From contig NZ_FNID01000022.1 of the NCBI RefSeq assembly GCF_900103835.1, positions 1 to 50,080 of the forward strand: a stretch of 50,080 bases of DNA, given 5' to 3'. The notes under the pieces were generated by a model. That model ran no database searches. It was not told where the DNA came from and saw only the letters and a program-made list of their open reading frames with translations. Position 1 is the first letter of the stretch, and every line of letters begins with the position of its first letter. The DNA comes from Acetanaerobacterium elongatum (GTDB lineage: Bacteria; Bacillota; Clostridia; Oscillospirales; Ruminococcaceae). Of this stretch, positions 7,634 through 15,767 are shown piece by piece. The position numbers were made by a program, and so were the translations under genes.

Positions 7634-9360
7634 TATTCCGCCACCCCTTTCAGCTGAGAATTGTAAACCTCTTGGTAGATCTCACAGCGGGCCAGCAGCT
7701 CGCTGTGGGTGCCGATGTCGGCAATTTTGCCGTCGTCGAGCACGATAATCTTATCCGCGTCGCACACCGAGGCCACGCGCTGGGCGATAATCAGCTTGGT
7801 GGTATCCCTAAGCTCCTCAGAAAACGCCTTGCGGATCTTCGCGTCGGTGGCGGTATCCACGGCGCTGGTGCTGTCGTCCAGAATTAAAATCTTCGGCTTC
7901 TTTAACAGTGCGCGCGCGATGCACAGGCGCTGCTTCTGCCCGCCCGAAACATTTACGCCGCCCTGCCCGAGGTCGGTTTGGTAGCCGCTTGGGAACGATT
8001 CGATAAACCCGTGCGCCTGCGCGCATTCGGCGGCCTGATGAACCTCCTCATCGGTGGCGGACTTGTTGCCCCACCTGAGGTTTGATTCAATGCTGCCCGA
8101 GAACAGCACGTTCTTTTGCAGCACCATGCTTACGGCGTTGCGCAGGTTTTGCAGCGTGTATTCGCGCACATCGTGCCCGCCTACCAGCACCTGCCCGCCG
8201 GTAACGTCATACAGCCTTGGAATAAGCTGAACCAGCGTGGTTTTGGCCGAGCCGGTGCCGCCGATGATACCCACCGTTTCGCCCGAGGCGATAGAGAGGT
8301 TAATGCCCTCCAGCGTGTTGGTATCGGCCTCTTTGTTGTAGCGGAAGGAAACATCCTTAAACTCGATGGTGCCGGTTTCTACCGTAAGATTGCGGTTGGC
8401 GTTGTCGTCGGTGATGTCAATCTTCTCGGCAAGCACCTCGTTAATACGGCTGATGGAGGCGCGGGAGAGCACCAGCATTACGAATACCATCGAGATCATC
8501 ATCAGTGCGATGAGAATCTGGGTAACGTAGGTGATAAAGCTGATAAGCTCGCCGGTAAGCATGGTTCCGGCAATAATGAAGTTGCCGCCGAACCACAGGA
8601 TGGCGATGATGCAGGAGTACATAGTAAGCATCATGATGGGGAACGCGAAGATGATGGCGCGCTCCGCCTTGCGCTGGGCGTACATTACGTCATCGTTGGC
8701 GCCCTGAAACTTCTCTTTCTCATGGGACGCCCGCACAAATGCCTTTACCACGCGGATGGCTACGAGGTTTTCCTGCACCGAGGCGTTGAGCTTATCAAAC
8801 TTGCCCAGCATCTTGGTAAAGCGGGGAAAGGCCACCGAGGCGATAATGGCAAGGCAGATGGCCAGAAACGGGATGGCAAGCAAAAACACCGTTACCAGCG
8901 ACTTATTAATGGTGTAGGCCATGATGGTGGCGCTTACCAGCATAACGGGGGCGCGCACCAGCAGGCGGATAGACATTAAAAATGCGTTCTGTGTGTTGTT
9001 GATGTCGGTGGTTAAACGTGTAACCAGCGAGGCGGTGCTGAATTTATCGATATTGGCAAACGAAAACTCCTGCACCTTGTTAAAGATCGCCTTTCTTACC
9101 TCGCTGCCGAAGCCCATGGCCGCGGTGGAGGAGAAGAACGACGCAACGGCGCCGCAAAGCAGCGAGAGCAGGGCATACAGAATCATTACCCCGCCGGTTT
9201 GAAGTACATACCCGATATCCTTGTTGGGGATACCCACATCGACGATTCTGGACATCAGAAAGGGTATCTGAATCTCCATCAGAACCTCACCGATGATTCC
9301 TATAGGCCCCAGAAGGGCAAAAACCCAATACTTGTTGATATAGCGCAGCAGCTTAGCCAC
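7633..9360 (-). CDS. Heterodimeric ABC multidrug exporter, degenerate-site half-transporter
   Basis: A 575-residue half-exporter with six membrane helices (about 15-305) and an ATPase domain. Walker A reads GGTGSAKTT and Walker B ends LILDDSTSA: the catalytic Glu is replaced by Asp, the usual sign of the non-hydrolysing site in heterodimeric exporters such as TM287/288 or YheI. The start is GTG with AGGAGG 9 bases upstream, and the gene overlaps the end of marR by 8 bases. It ends in a TAATG overlap with its partner. Gene order marR, degenerate half, canonical half points to a drug-inducible pump. Confidence 0.92.
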   Translation of the reverse strand: MAKLLRYINKYWVFALLGPIGIIGEVLMEIQIPFLMSRIVDVGIPNKDIGYVLQTGGVMILYALLSLLCGAVASFFSSTAAMGFGSEVRKAIFNKVQEFSFANIDKFSTASLVTRLTTDINNTQNAFLMSIRLLVRAPVMLVSATIMAYTINKSLVTVFLLAIPFLAICLAIIASVAFPRFTKMLGKFDKLNASVQENLVAIRVVKAFVRASHEKEKFQGANDDVMYAQRKAERAIIFAFPIMMLTMYSCIIAILWFGGNFIIAGTMLTGELISFITYVTQILIALMMISMVFVMLVLSRASISRINEVLAEKIDITDDNANRNLTVETGTIEFKDVSFRYNKEADTNTLEGINLSIASGETVGIIGGTGSAKTTLVQLIPRLYDVTGGQVLVGGHDVREYTLQNLRNAVSMVLQKNVLFSGSIESNLRWGNKSATDEEVHQAAECAQAHGFIESFPSGYQTDLGQGGVNVSGGQKQRLCIARALLKKPKILILDDSTSAVDTATDAKIRKAFSEELRDTTKLIIAQRVASVCDADKIIVLDDGKIADIGTHSELLARCEIYQEVYNSQLKGVAE

Positions 9361-9886
9361 GGCCGCAACCCTCCTTTTTGTCGTTCAGTTTGTTGATTTC
9401 CTGGGCAAACAGGGAGGCCACCGATTTTCCCTTCAGGTCGTCGGTAGCAAGATTATCGCTCATACGGTTGATGAATGCGGCAATCTGTGTGCATTCCTCT
9501 TCGGAAAAGCCCTTGAACAGGTCGGCATCCATCTTGCGCAGCTCCTCCTGGCAGCGGAGCACTGTTGAGCGGCCCTCGTCGGTTAAGGAAAGCCGGCTGC
9601 ACCGCTGGTCGTTCTTATCCGCGCTTTTGCATACAAGCCCCGCCCGCTGCATCCTCTTCATAGAGGTGGCGATGGAGGGCGGAGAAACCATCATGTTCTG
9701 CGCAAGCTCGCGCTGCGTGCAGCCGTCGTGCTCCATGATGTACCTGAGGATAGGGTACTGCCCGAAGTGGAGCGGTGTTTTGCCAAACACGCCGTGCATA
9801 CGAAGACGGTAGATTGCGCTTAAGCGGTGCATACTGCTTTTAAGCTCGCCGAGAGGTATTTCCATAGGTCCGTGTTCCTTTCCCAT
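9353..9886 (-). CDS. MarR-family transcriptional regulator
   Basis: A winged-helix regulator of about 177 residues. The recognition region QRELAQNMMVSPPSIATSMKRM and the wing (DQRCSRLSLTDEGR) are typical MarR features, with dimerisation helices at both ends. The start is uncertain: ATG 9886 has AAGG only 3 bases upstream, ATG 9865 has AAAGGA about 10 bases upstream, and a TTG lies at 9907. It is the first gene of the exporter operon. A TAACCG...CGGTTA inverted repeat overlaps the operon's start region, so autoregulation is likely. Confidence 0.9.
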   Translation of the reverse strand: MGKEHGPMEIPLGELKSSMHRLSAIYRLRMHGVFGKTPLHFGQYPILRYIMEHDGCTQRELAQNMMVSPPSIATSMKRMQRAGLVCKSADKNDQRCSRLSLTDEGRSTVLRCQEELRKMDADLFKGFSEEECTQIAAFINRMSDNLATDDLKGKSVASLFAQEINKLNDKKEGCGRG

Positions 9887-9943
9887 ACCTTCAATTGACA
9901 GCAACAAAAGGCAGCTGCTGTATCAATGAAGGATATAAAATAA

Positions 9944-10002
9944 ATAACCGGTTAACTATTAATCGGTTACTATAATATACATCAATATAAAATTTTAGTC
10001 AA
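9944..10002 (-). promoter_or_regulatory. Promoter and inverted-repeat operator of the marR/ABC exporter operon
   Basis: Minus strand: TTGACT (10002-9997), 17-base spacer, TATATT (9979-9974). Just downstream lies TAACCG (9945-9950) with its inverted partner CGGTTA (9964-9969), 13 bases apart, plus the palindrome AACCGGTT (9946-9953). This AT-rich palindrome at the expected transcription start is the size and style of a MarR binding site. Confidence 0.75.
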
Positions 10003-10314
10003 TAGCGTTCATAAAATGTTCAGCGTTAGTTTACATAGACAGATGCTTTGCCGGGCGGCTGTGTCCCCTTAGAAAGGCTATAAAGGCTAACCTTTCATCG
10101 GTTTTTATCATTAATCACGAATGTTTGTAGTTATTATGGGTGCATCTTTATTGTTGTACAGTTATTGTGTATAATTTCAGCAAAGACAGAAACGTATTCT
10201 GAGCGAATAAATGTAAGATATAGTATGCGTATGGGGTTTTACAACAAGATGATGAAATTGACCCGGTAATCCAAAGCAGCAATGATTGATGCAATAACGA
10301 AAGGAGTAAGCGCA
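10003..10314 (+). promoter_or_regulatory. Upstream region of uxuB with candidate promoter
   Basis: This gap holds no gene. TATAAT at 10170-10175 follows TTATTG at a 16-base spacing, giving a moderate promoter about 140 bases before uxuB. TTGTACAG near 10154 resembles half of an AraR-type box. The rest shows no clear structure. Confidence 0.4.
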
Positions 10315-11916
10315 GTGAACCTGAACTATGAAGGTATTCGTGACAGTGAAGCATGGCAGGAAGCAAAGGTACGCCTGCCCCGATACGATGTACAGGCGGT
10401 GGCCAAGGCAACAAAAGAACACCCCGTATGGCTGCACTTTGGCGCGGGGAACATCTTCAGAGGCTTTATCGCAGCCCTGCAGGACAGGCTTTTAAACGAG
10501 GGCCTTGCCAACAAGGGCATTGTAGCCGTGGAATCGTTTGACTATGACATTATCAAAGAGGTTTACGCCCCGCACGATAACCTGACACTGCTGGTAACGC
10601 TGAAGGCAGACGGCAACAACGAAAAAAGCGTGGTGGCAAGTATCGCCGCGGGCTTTACCACCGCCGACGATTTTGCAATTTTACAGGGTTACTTTAAAGA
10701 TGTGCAGCTGCGGATGGTGAGCTTCACCATCACTGAAAAGGGGTATTCGCTCTTCGATATGTCCGGGAACCTGCTGCCCGTTGCGGATGCCGATATGAAG
10801 AACGGGCCTCAGAAGCCCGTGCATGTGATGGCGGTGCTGACCTCGCTGTTGTATACGCGCTATAAAAACGGTATGGCGCCCATCGCGCTGGTGAGCATGG
10901 ATAACTGCAGCCACAACGGCGAAAAGCTGGCCAATGCTGTTAAGACGGTTGCAGCGGCGTGGGAGCAGGCGGGCTTTGTTGATAAGGGCTTTTTGGCCTA
11001 CATAGGCGACGAAAAGCGTGTTTCCTTCCCGTGGAGCATGATTGACAAGATTACCCCGCGCCCCGACGGTGAGATATACAAAGCGCTGACGGAAAGCGGC
11101 ATCGAGGGCATGGCACCGATTGTAACCGGCAAGGGCACCTATATCGCCCCGTTTGTAAACGCCGAGGCTCCGCAGTACCTGGTGGTGGAGGACAGCTTCC
11201 CCGCGGGCAGGCCGATGCTGGAGAAGGCGGGCGTATACTTTACCAGCCGCGATACGGTAAACCGCATGGAGCGCATGAAGGTAACCACCTGCTTAAACCC
11301 GCTGCACACAGCGCTGGCGGTGTTCGGCTGCCTGCTCGGCTATACCAAGATTTCCGAGGAAATGAAGGATGAACAGCTTTCAAAGCTGGTGAGGCGTATC
11401 GGCTATGTGGAGGGGCTGCCGGTGGTAACCCACCCCGGCATCCTGGAGCCGCGTGCGTTTTTGGATGAGGTGGTAAACGAGCGGCTGCCCAACCCCTATA
11501 TCCCCGACACCCCGCAGCGCATCGCCTGCGATACCAGCCAGAAGATACCGATACGGTTTGGTGAGACCATCAAGGCCTATCTGGCCTCCCCCGAATGGAA
11601 CACCGACTGCCTTACGGGTATTTCACTGGCGCTGGCGGGCTGGCTGCGCTACCTGCTGGGGGTGGACGATGAGCTGAACCCGATGACGGTGAGCAGCGAC
11701 CCGCTGTTAAACGAGCTGCAGGCCGCGCTTGCGGGCATTGAGGTTGGCGACCCGCAGAGTGCCGAGGGCAAGCTGGACGGAATTCTGCACAACGCCGCCC
11801 TGTTTGGGGTGGATTTGTTTGAGGCAGGGCTTGCAGATCGTGTGCAGATGCTGTTTGAGTGTATGCTGCAGGGCAAGGGTGCGGTGCGTGCTTTATTAAA
11901 GGATTATATCGGTTGA
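10315..11916 (+). CDS. uxuB: Fructuronate reductase (mannitol dehydrogenase family)
   Basis: A 533-residue NAD-dependent polyol dehydrogenase. An N-terminal nucleotide-binding signature HFGAGNIFRG lies at about residue 41-50. A KVTTCLNPLH segment (K322, N328, H331) matches the catalytic Lys-Asn-His set of the family. The start is GTG 10315, 8 bases after GGAG; an upstream in-frame ATG (10282) has no ribosome site. It is followed by mannonate dehydratase, which identifies it as the enzyme reducing D-fructuronate to D-mannonate. Mannitol or tagaturonate activity cannot be excluded from sequence. It is the first gene of a two-gene operon with a strong terminator after uxuA. Confidence 0.9.
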   Translation: MNLNYEGIRDSEAWQEAKVRLPRYDVQAVAKATKEHPVWLHFGAGNIFRGFIAALQDRLLNEGLANKGIVAVESFDYDIIKEVYAPHDNLTLLVTLKADGNNEKSVVASIAAGFTTADDFAILQGYFKDVQLRMVSFTITEKGYSLFDMSGNLLPVADADMKNGPQKPVHVMAVLTSLLYTRYKNGMAPIALVSMDNCSHNGEKLANAVKTVAAAWEQAGFVDKGFLAYIGDEKRVSFPWSMIDKITPRPDGEIYKALTESGIEGMAPIVTGKGTYIAPFVNAEAPQYLVVEDSFPAGRPMLEKAGVYFTSRDTVNRMERMKVTTCLNPLHTALAVFGCLLGYTKISEEMKDEQLSKLVRRIGYVEGLPVVTHPGILEPRAFLDEVVNERLPNPYIPDTPQRIACDTSQKIPIRFGETIKAYLASPEWNTDCLTGISLALAGWLRYLLGVDDELNPMTVSSDPLLNELQAALAGIEVGDPQSAEGKLDGILHNAALFGVDLFEAGLADRVQMLFECMLQGKGAVRALLKDYIG

Positions 11917-11993
11917 AAGGATAGAATCTTTCAGCCATGAGGTTTAATGCTCTGTATTCTAAAAGTAAGCGAAGAAAGGATATGGATTGAAAC

Positions 11994-13067
11994 ATGAAAC
12001 TGACATTCAGATGGTTTGGTGAAAATCACGATCCCGTGCCGCTTTCCTACATCCGACAGATACCCTGTGTGGACGGTGTGGTAACCACCCTGATGGATAT
12101 GCCCGCGGGCGAGCTGTGGCCGACAGAGGAGATTGACAGGCTGCACCGCGTGGTAACCGAGGCCGGCCTGAAGACCGAGGTGATCGAGAGCGTAAACATC
12201 CACGAGGATATCAAGCTGGGCGCGCCGGGGCGCGATGAGAAGATAGAGGCGTATATCAAAACGATGCAGCGCCTTGCGAATATAGGTATCAAGGTAATCT
12301 GCTACAACTTTATGCCGGTGCTGGACTGGGCGCGCAGCCACCTGTACTACAGCCTGCCCGACGGCTCAGAGACCATGTATTTCAGCCGCGACTTTATCCT
12401 TTCCACCACGCCGGAGGAGCTGGCAAAGCGATATGCCGAGCAGTGCGGCGGCTTGGCGCTTCCCGGCTGGGAGCCTGAGCGCATGGTGCATGTAAAGGAA
12501 ATCATCAAGCGTTACGATGGGGTAACGCAGGAACAGTACTGGGAAAACGCGGCGTATTTCATTAACGCCATCATCCCGTGGGCGGAGAAGCTGGACATTA
12601 AAATGGCCATCCACCCCGATGACCCGCCGTGGCCGCTGTTCGGGCTGCCCCGTTTAATTAACAGCCGCGAGAGCATCAAGCGGTTCTTGGATATCAACCC
12701 CAGCCCCTATCACGGTATTACCCTGTGCACCGGCTCGCTGGGTGCCGACCCGAAAAATGACGTGCCGGCCATCGCGAAGGAGTTTGCGTCCCGCGTACAC
12801 TTCGCGCATGTTCGCAACCTCAAGCAGCTGAGCAACGGCGACTTTTACGAATCGGCACACCCCACCGCCTGCGGGTCGCTGGATATGTACGCCATCCTGC
12901 GTGCACTGCATGACGCGGGGTTTGACGGCTACATCCGCCCCGACCACGGGCGTATGGTGTGGGGCGAAAAGGGCCGCCCGGGCTACGGGCTGTACGACCG
13001 CGCGATGGGTGTTGCCTACATCGCGGGCGTTTGGGAAGCCCTTGAGCGCGAAAAAACAAATAAGTAA
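11994..13067 (+). CDS. uxuA: Mannonate dehydratase
   Basis: A 357-residue TIM-barrel enzyme converting D-mannonate to 2-keto-3-deoxygluconate. The N-terminus FRWFGENHDPVPLSYIRQI and the HPDDPPWP segment at about 207-214 are diagnostic of UxuA, whose metal ligands lie in such His/Asp loops. The length is slightly shorter than the roughly 390-residue proteobacterial enzyme, as is usual in Firmicutes. It lies 77 bases after uxuB and is followed by a perfect terminator. Together with uxaC, kdgK and eda downstream it completes the glucuronate route. Confidence 0.95.
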   Translation: MKLTFRWFGENHDPVPLSYIRQIPCVDGVVTTLMDMPAGELWPTEEIDRLHRVVTEAGLKTEVIESVNIHEDIKLGAPGRDEKIEAYIKTMQRLANIGIKVICYNFMPVLDWARSHLYYSLPDGSETMYFSRDFILSTTPEELAKRYAEQCGGLALPGWEPERMVHVKEIIKRYDGVTQEQYWENAAYFINAIIPWAEKLDIKMAIHPDDPPWPLFGLPRLINSRESIKRFLDINPSPYHGITLCTGSLGADPKNDVPAIAKEFASRVHFAHVRNLKQLSNGDFYESAHPTACGSLDMYAILRALHDAGFDGYIRPDHGRMVWGEKGRPGYGLYDRAMGVAYIAGVWEALEREKTNK

Positions 13068-13115
13068 ATATGAGATATACCTCCTGAGTTTCTCCTGAGG
13101 AAGAAAATTGTCAAG

Positions 13116-13162
13116 CACAAAGCCGCTATGTTCCAAACGTACATAGCGGCTTTGTGTTTTAT
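13116..13162 (+). terminator. Rho-independent terminator of uxuBA
   Basis: A perfect 16-bp stem (13116-13131 with 13141-13156; CACAAAGCCGCTATGT) with a 9-base loop, followed by TTTTATAAT. Confidence 0.92.
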
Positions 13163-13164
13163 AA

Positions 13165-13379
13165 TCTGTAGGGGCAACGGTGTTCGCCATTGTTCCTAAA
13201 CATGCCCGCCAATAATGCCGCGGAAGGTTAATAACCTTGCTGCAGAAAACCTTTAGCGCGCGTGTTGACCGTAGGGCGCCGAGTATGCCGCCCCCTACGA
13301 GGAGACAGAAATCAGAAGACAGTAGGCAGGTTTTGCAGATAACGGCCTTGCGCGCCCCAGATTTCCGGTGCGGGTTTGG
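13165..13379. repeat. Intergenic region with dispersed TGTAGGGGC-type repeat pieces
   Basis: No gene is seen. Pieces such as CTGTAGGGGCAACGG (near 13168), a TAGGGCGCC stretch and CCCCCTACGAGG (near 13302) resemble those at 44715-44905. Such imperfect palindromic pieces, often with GTAGGGGC or CCCTAC ends, are scattered between genes in many Clostridia. Their function is not known. Confidence 0.45.
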
Positions 13380-14201
13380 CTATAGACGACTCAAACCACG
13401 TTCTGCCCTTTGTTTTCCCGAACGTATCACCTGGGAGGGCGGAACCCCGCGGCTTTCTTTAAACACCTTGCTGAAGTAGAAGATATCCGAAAATCCGCAG
13501 GCATCCGAAACCTCGTTGATATTGTACTCGCCGCTGTTGAGCATATCCTCGGCATGGTTCAGGCGGATGGAGGTGAGGTACTGCCTGAACGACATGCCGG
13601 TTTCACGCTGAAAGAAGTTGCCGAAGTAAACGGCGCTTAACCCCACCAAGTCTGCCATGCTTTGAACGGTAAGCGGCTCGTAGTAGTGGTCGATGATATA
13701 TCGCAGCACCCGTTTAATACGCTTATCCAGTGTGCTGGTGTCGTTTTTATAGACAATCAGCTGAAAATAGCGCTGCAGCACCATCAGGCAGATGGCGCGC
13801 ACCTTCATGATATAGCCGGGGTCGCGCAGCAGCCATTCTGCATTCAGGTCGCGGTAAAGCGAGATGATATCCTGATGCAGGCCGATGTGGCTGATGAGCG
13901 GAAAGGGCAGCTCCATCTCCTCGCCCTTAAGGCTCTGCACCTGCCCGTTGATTACATAGCATTCCATAAGATCATTGGGTACAACGGTGGCGGAGCGCAG
14001 GCAGCCCTTGGGAATACAGATCAGATCACCCGCAGTTACCGTGTAGGGAACCGAGTTGATGATATATTCGGCGCTGCCCTTGGTAATATAGGTGAGATCG
14101 GAAAAATCGATGGTGCTTTCGGCGATAATCCATGTTGGGGTGCACCTGCGGTTTATAAAGTACCCTACCTCTAACATGATATTTTCATTCGCTGCATCCA
14201 T
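13380..14201 (-). CDS. AraC-family transcriptional regulator
   Basis: A 273-residue regulator: an N-terminal cupin-like sugar-sensing domain (about 10-135) and two C-terminal helix-turn-helix motifs (about 170-265; QSMADLVGLSAVYFGNFFQRETG and the conserved NEVSDACGFSDIFYFSKVFK). GGGAGGT lies 7 bases before the ATG. It lies between uxuBA and the serine hydrolase, divergent from the latter. By position it probably activates one of the uronate or glucuronoxylan transcripts, but no target site can be assigned from sequence. Confidence 0.9.
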   Translation of the reverse strand: MDAANENIMLEVGYFINRRCTPTWIIAESTIDFSDLTYITKGSAEYIINSVPYTVTAGDLICIPKGCLRSATVVPNDLMECYVINGQVQSLKGEEMELPFPLISHIGLHQDIISLYRDLNAEWLLRDPGYIMKVRAICLMVLQRYFQLIVYKNDTSTLDKRIKRVLRYIIDHYYEPLTVQSMADLVGLSAVYFGNFFQRETGMSFRQYLTSIRLNHAEDMLNSGEYNINEVSDACGFSDIFYFSKVFKESRGVPPSQVIRSGKQRAERGLSRL

Positions 14202-14297
14202 TGTAAGGACCTCCCGAATTTATAGAATTAGAACTGAGCTTACCAAACGGCGAACCTTGTGTTTTTTATAGATTATTTGCATCTTTTATGTATCTCG

Positions 14298-14327
14298 TTG
14301 TAATAACAGGGCGTAATCTAATATAAT
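14298..14327 (+). promoter_or_regulatory. Candidate promoter of the serine hydrolase gene
   Basis: TTGTAA (14298-14303), 18-base spacer, TATAAT (14322-14327), about 50 bases before the ATG. Confidence 0.5.
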
Positions 14328-14377
14328 TAAGGAGTCACCACAGAAATTTTTGTGCTGAATGCTAAGGGGGTTTACTT

Positions 14378-15289
14378 ATGAATGAGGCAATTTTCGAAGG
14401 CTTTATAAAATCCAATGCTCAAAACAACCTTAATGTGTATGGCATCCATGTTTATTCTAAAACACTTGGCAGCGCCGCGCATCATTTTAGAGCACAGGAG
14501 CGGGTTCACCTGTTTTCCGGCTCAAAGGCGTTTACCTCGATGGCGGTGGGGATCGCAGCGGGGGAAGGAAGGCTCGGCCTTTCGGATAAAATCATTGACT
14601 ACTTCCCGCAATATCGCGATATTGCCGCACCGGGTGCCGAGCAGATCACGGTAAAGGATCTGTTACAGATGCGCGTGGGGCACGATAAATCGCTGTTCAC
14701 CACCCTTGAGGAATCGCACGAGCACAAGCTGGATTGGGCGGAGTTGTTTTTTCACACACCTATGGCGCATGAAGCGGGAACGGCATACCTTTATGATAAC
14801 GGCAGCAGTTATATGCTTTCGCGCGTGGTGGAGGCGGTAAGCGGGCAGAACCTGAGGGAGTACCTGATGCCCCGTTTTTTTGCACCGCTGGATATCTTCA
14901 ACCCGCAGTGGCATACCTGCCCGGGCGGGCATTCGCTTGGCGCCTTTGGGCTTTTCTTAAACACCGAGGAGTTTTCGCGTCTGGGCATTCTGCTGCTTAA
15001 CAATGGCAGATGGCAGGACAAGCAGATTGTACCCGAGAAATACCTCCGTCTTGCGATAAACGATACCGTTACCACAGCGGGCTTTGACGACATCGAGAAT
15101 AAGCAGGGGTACGGCTATCAGCTGTGGCGGTGCACCGTAAAGGATGCCTACCGGGCCGACGGCAAGTACGGACAGTACTCTATCGTGCTGCCGGACAGGC
15201 AGGCCGTGGTAACCGTAACCGCTCACAATGAGGTGCTGGCCAACGATATTTTGCGTGCGGTGTGGAGCGAGATACTGCCCTCACTATAA
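14378..15289 (+). CDS. Serine hydrolase of the beta-lactamase / DD-peptidase-like superfamily
   Basis: A 303-residue penicillin-binding-protein-like hydrolase. The nucleophile motif SxxK is SGSK (S47, K50) and the second motif YDN (Y139-N141) is present, as in class C beta-lactamase-like esterases; a third HxG or KTG motif is not obvious. No signal peptide is seen, so it is probably cytoplasmic. AAGGGGG precedes the ATG by 7 bases. Family members include esterases, D-aminopeptidases and lactamases. Its neighbourhood suggests an esterase for acylated xylo-oligosaccharides, but this is inference from position only. Confidence 0.8.
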   Translation: MNEAIFEGFIKSNAQNNLNVYGIHVYSKTLGSAAHHFRAQERVHLFSGSKAFTSMAVGIAAGEGRLGLSDKIIDYFPQYRDIAAPGAEQITVKDLLQMRVGHDKSLFTTLEESHEHKLDWAELFFHTPMAHEAGTAYLYDNGSSYMLSRVVEAVSGQNLREYLMPRFFAPLDIFNPQWHTCPGGHSLGAFGLFLNTEEFSRLGILLLNNGRWQDKQIVPEKYLRLAINDTVTTAGFDDIENKQGYGYQLWRCTVKDAYRADGKYGQYSIVLPDRQAVVTVTAHNEVLANDILRAVWSEILPSL

Positions 15290-15767
15290 AACTATACAAA
15301 ATACATAGTTTTTATAGTACCGGGCACAACGCGCACTGCAGCAGCTTACGTTAATTATTATAAAATATTTTTTGTACAAACACAATAATACATAAGATTT
15401 ATACAAAGCTGAACCCAGTAAATCGCTCCAATTCTTGCTTTTATCAGTGGCAGCCTGCAGGATGGAAAAAGAAAATGAATAGCCACCTGTAATAATTACA
15501 AATAATCATAACTTTTTTAATGTTTATTTCAGAAATCCAATGGTATAATTAGCTTAAAATGACAGCCTTGAATATGATATTTTGTTTATATTGCACATAA
15601 TCCTACATAGTTACTGAAAATGCAAAGGAAAACAAGGCCGATTTATTTTAAAGAGCAAAGCAAACATGCTTGGCAATGTTTAAAAGGTTTCATTCAAATT
15701 TTATATCATAAAATCTGAATGGGCTGCAGTATTTGCCACAGGAAATTTGTCGGTACAGGTGCGAATA
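15290..15767 (+). promoter_or_regulatory. Long AT-rich upstream region of the GH67 operon
   Basis: This 478-base stretch holds no gene. An extended -10 (TGGTATAAT, 15541-15549) is the best promoter candidate and would give a leader of about 210 bases. TTTGTACAAA at 15371-15380 resembles an AraR-type operator core. A 14-bp inverted repeat with a 3-base loop (15691-15704 with 15708-15721, one mismatch) lies just before the translation start and may be an operator or a translational hairpin. Confidence 0.45.

Noticed and set aside
8116-8979. 287-codon plus-strand frame opposite the ABC exporter
   Set aside because: Antisense to a confident ABC exporter gene, Gly/His-rich without any motif.
13237-13379. 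Short plus-strand gene between uxuA and the AraC gene
   Set aside because: The reading is Arg/Pro-rich, lies over dispersed repeat pieces and runs into the AraC gene on the other strand.
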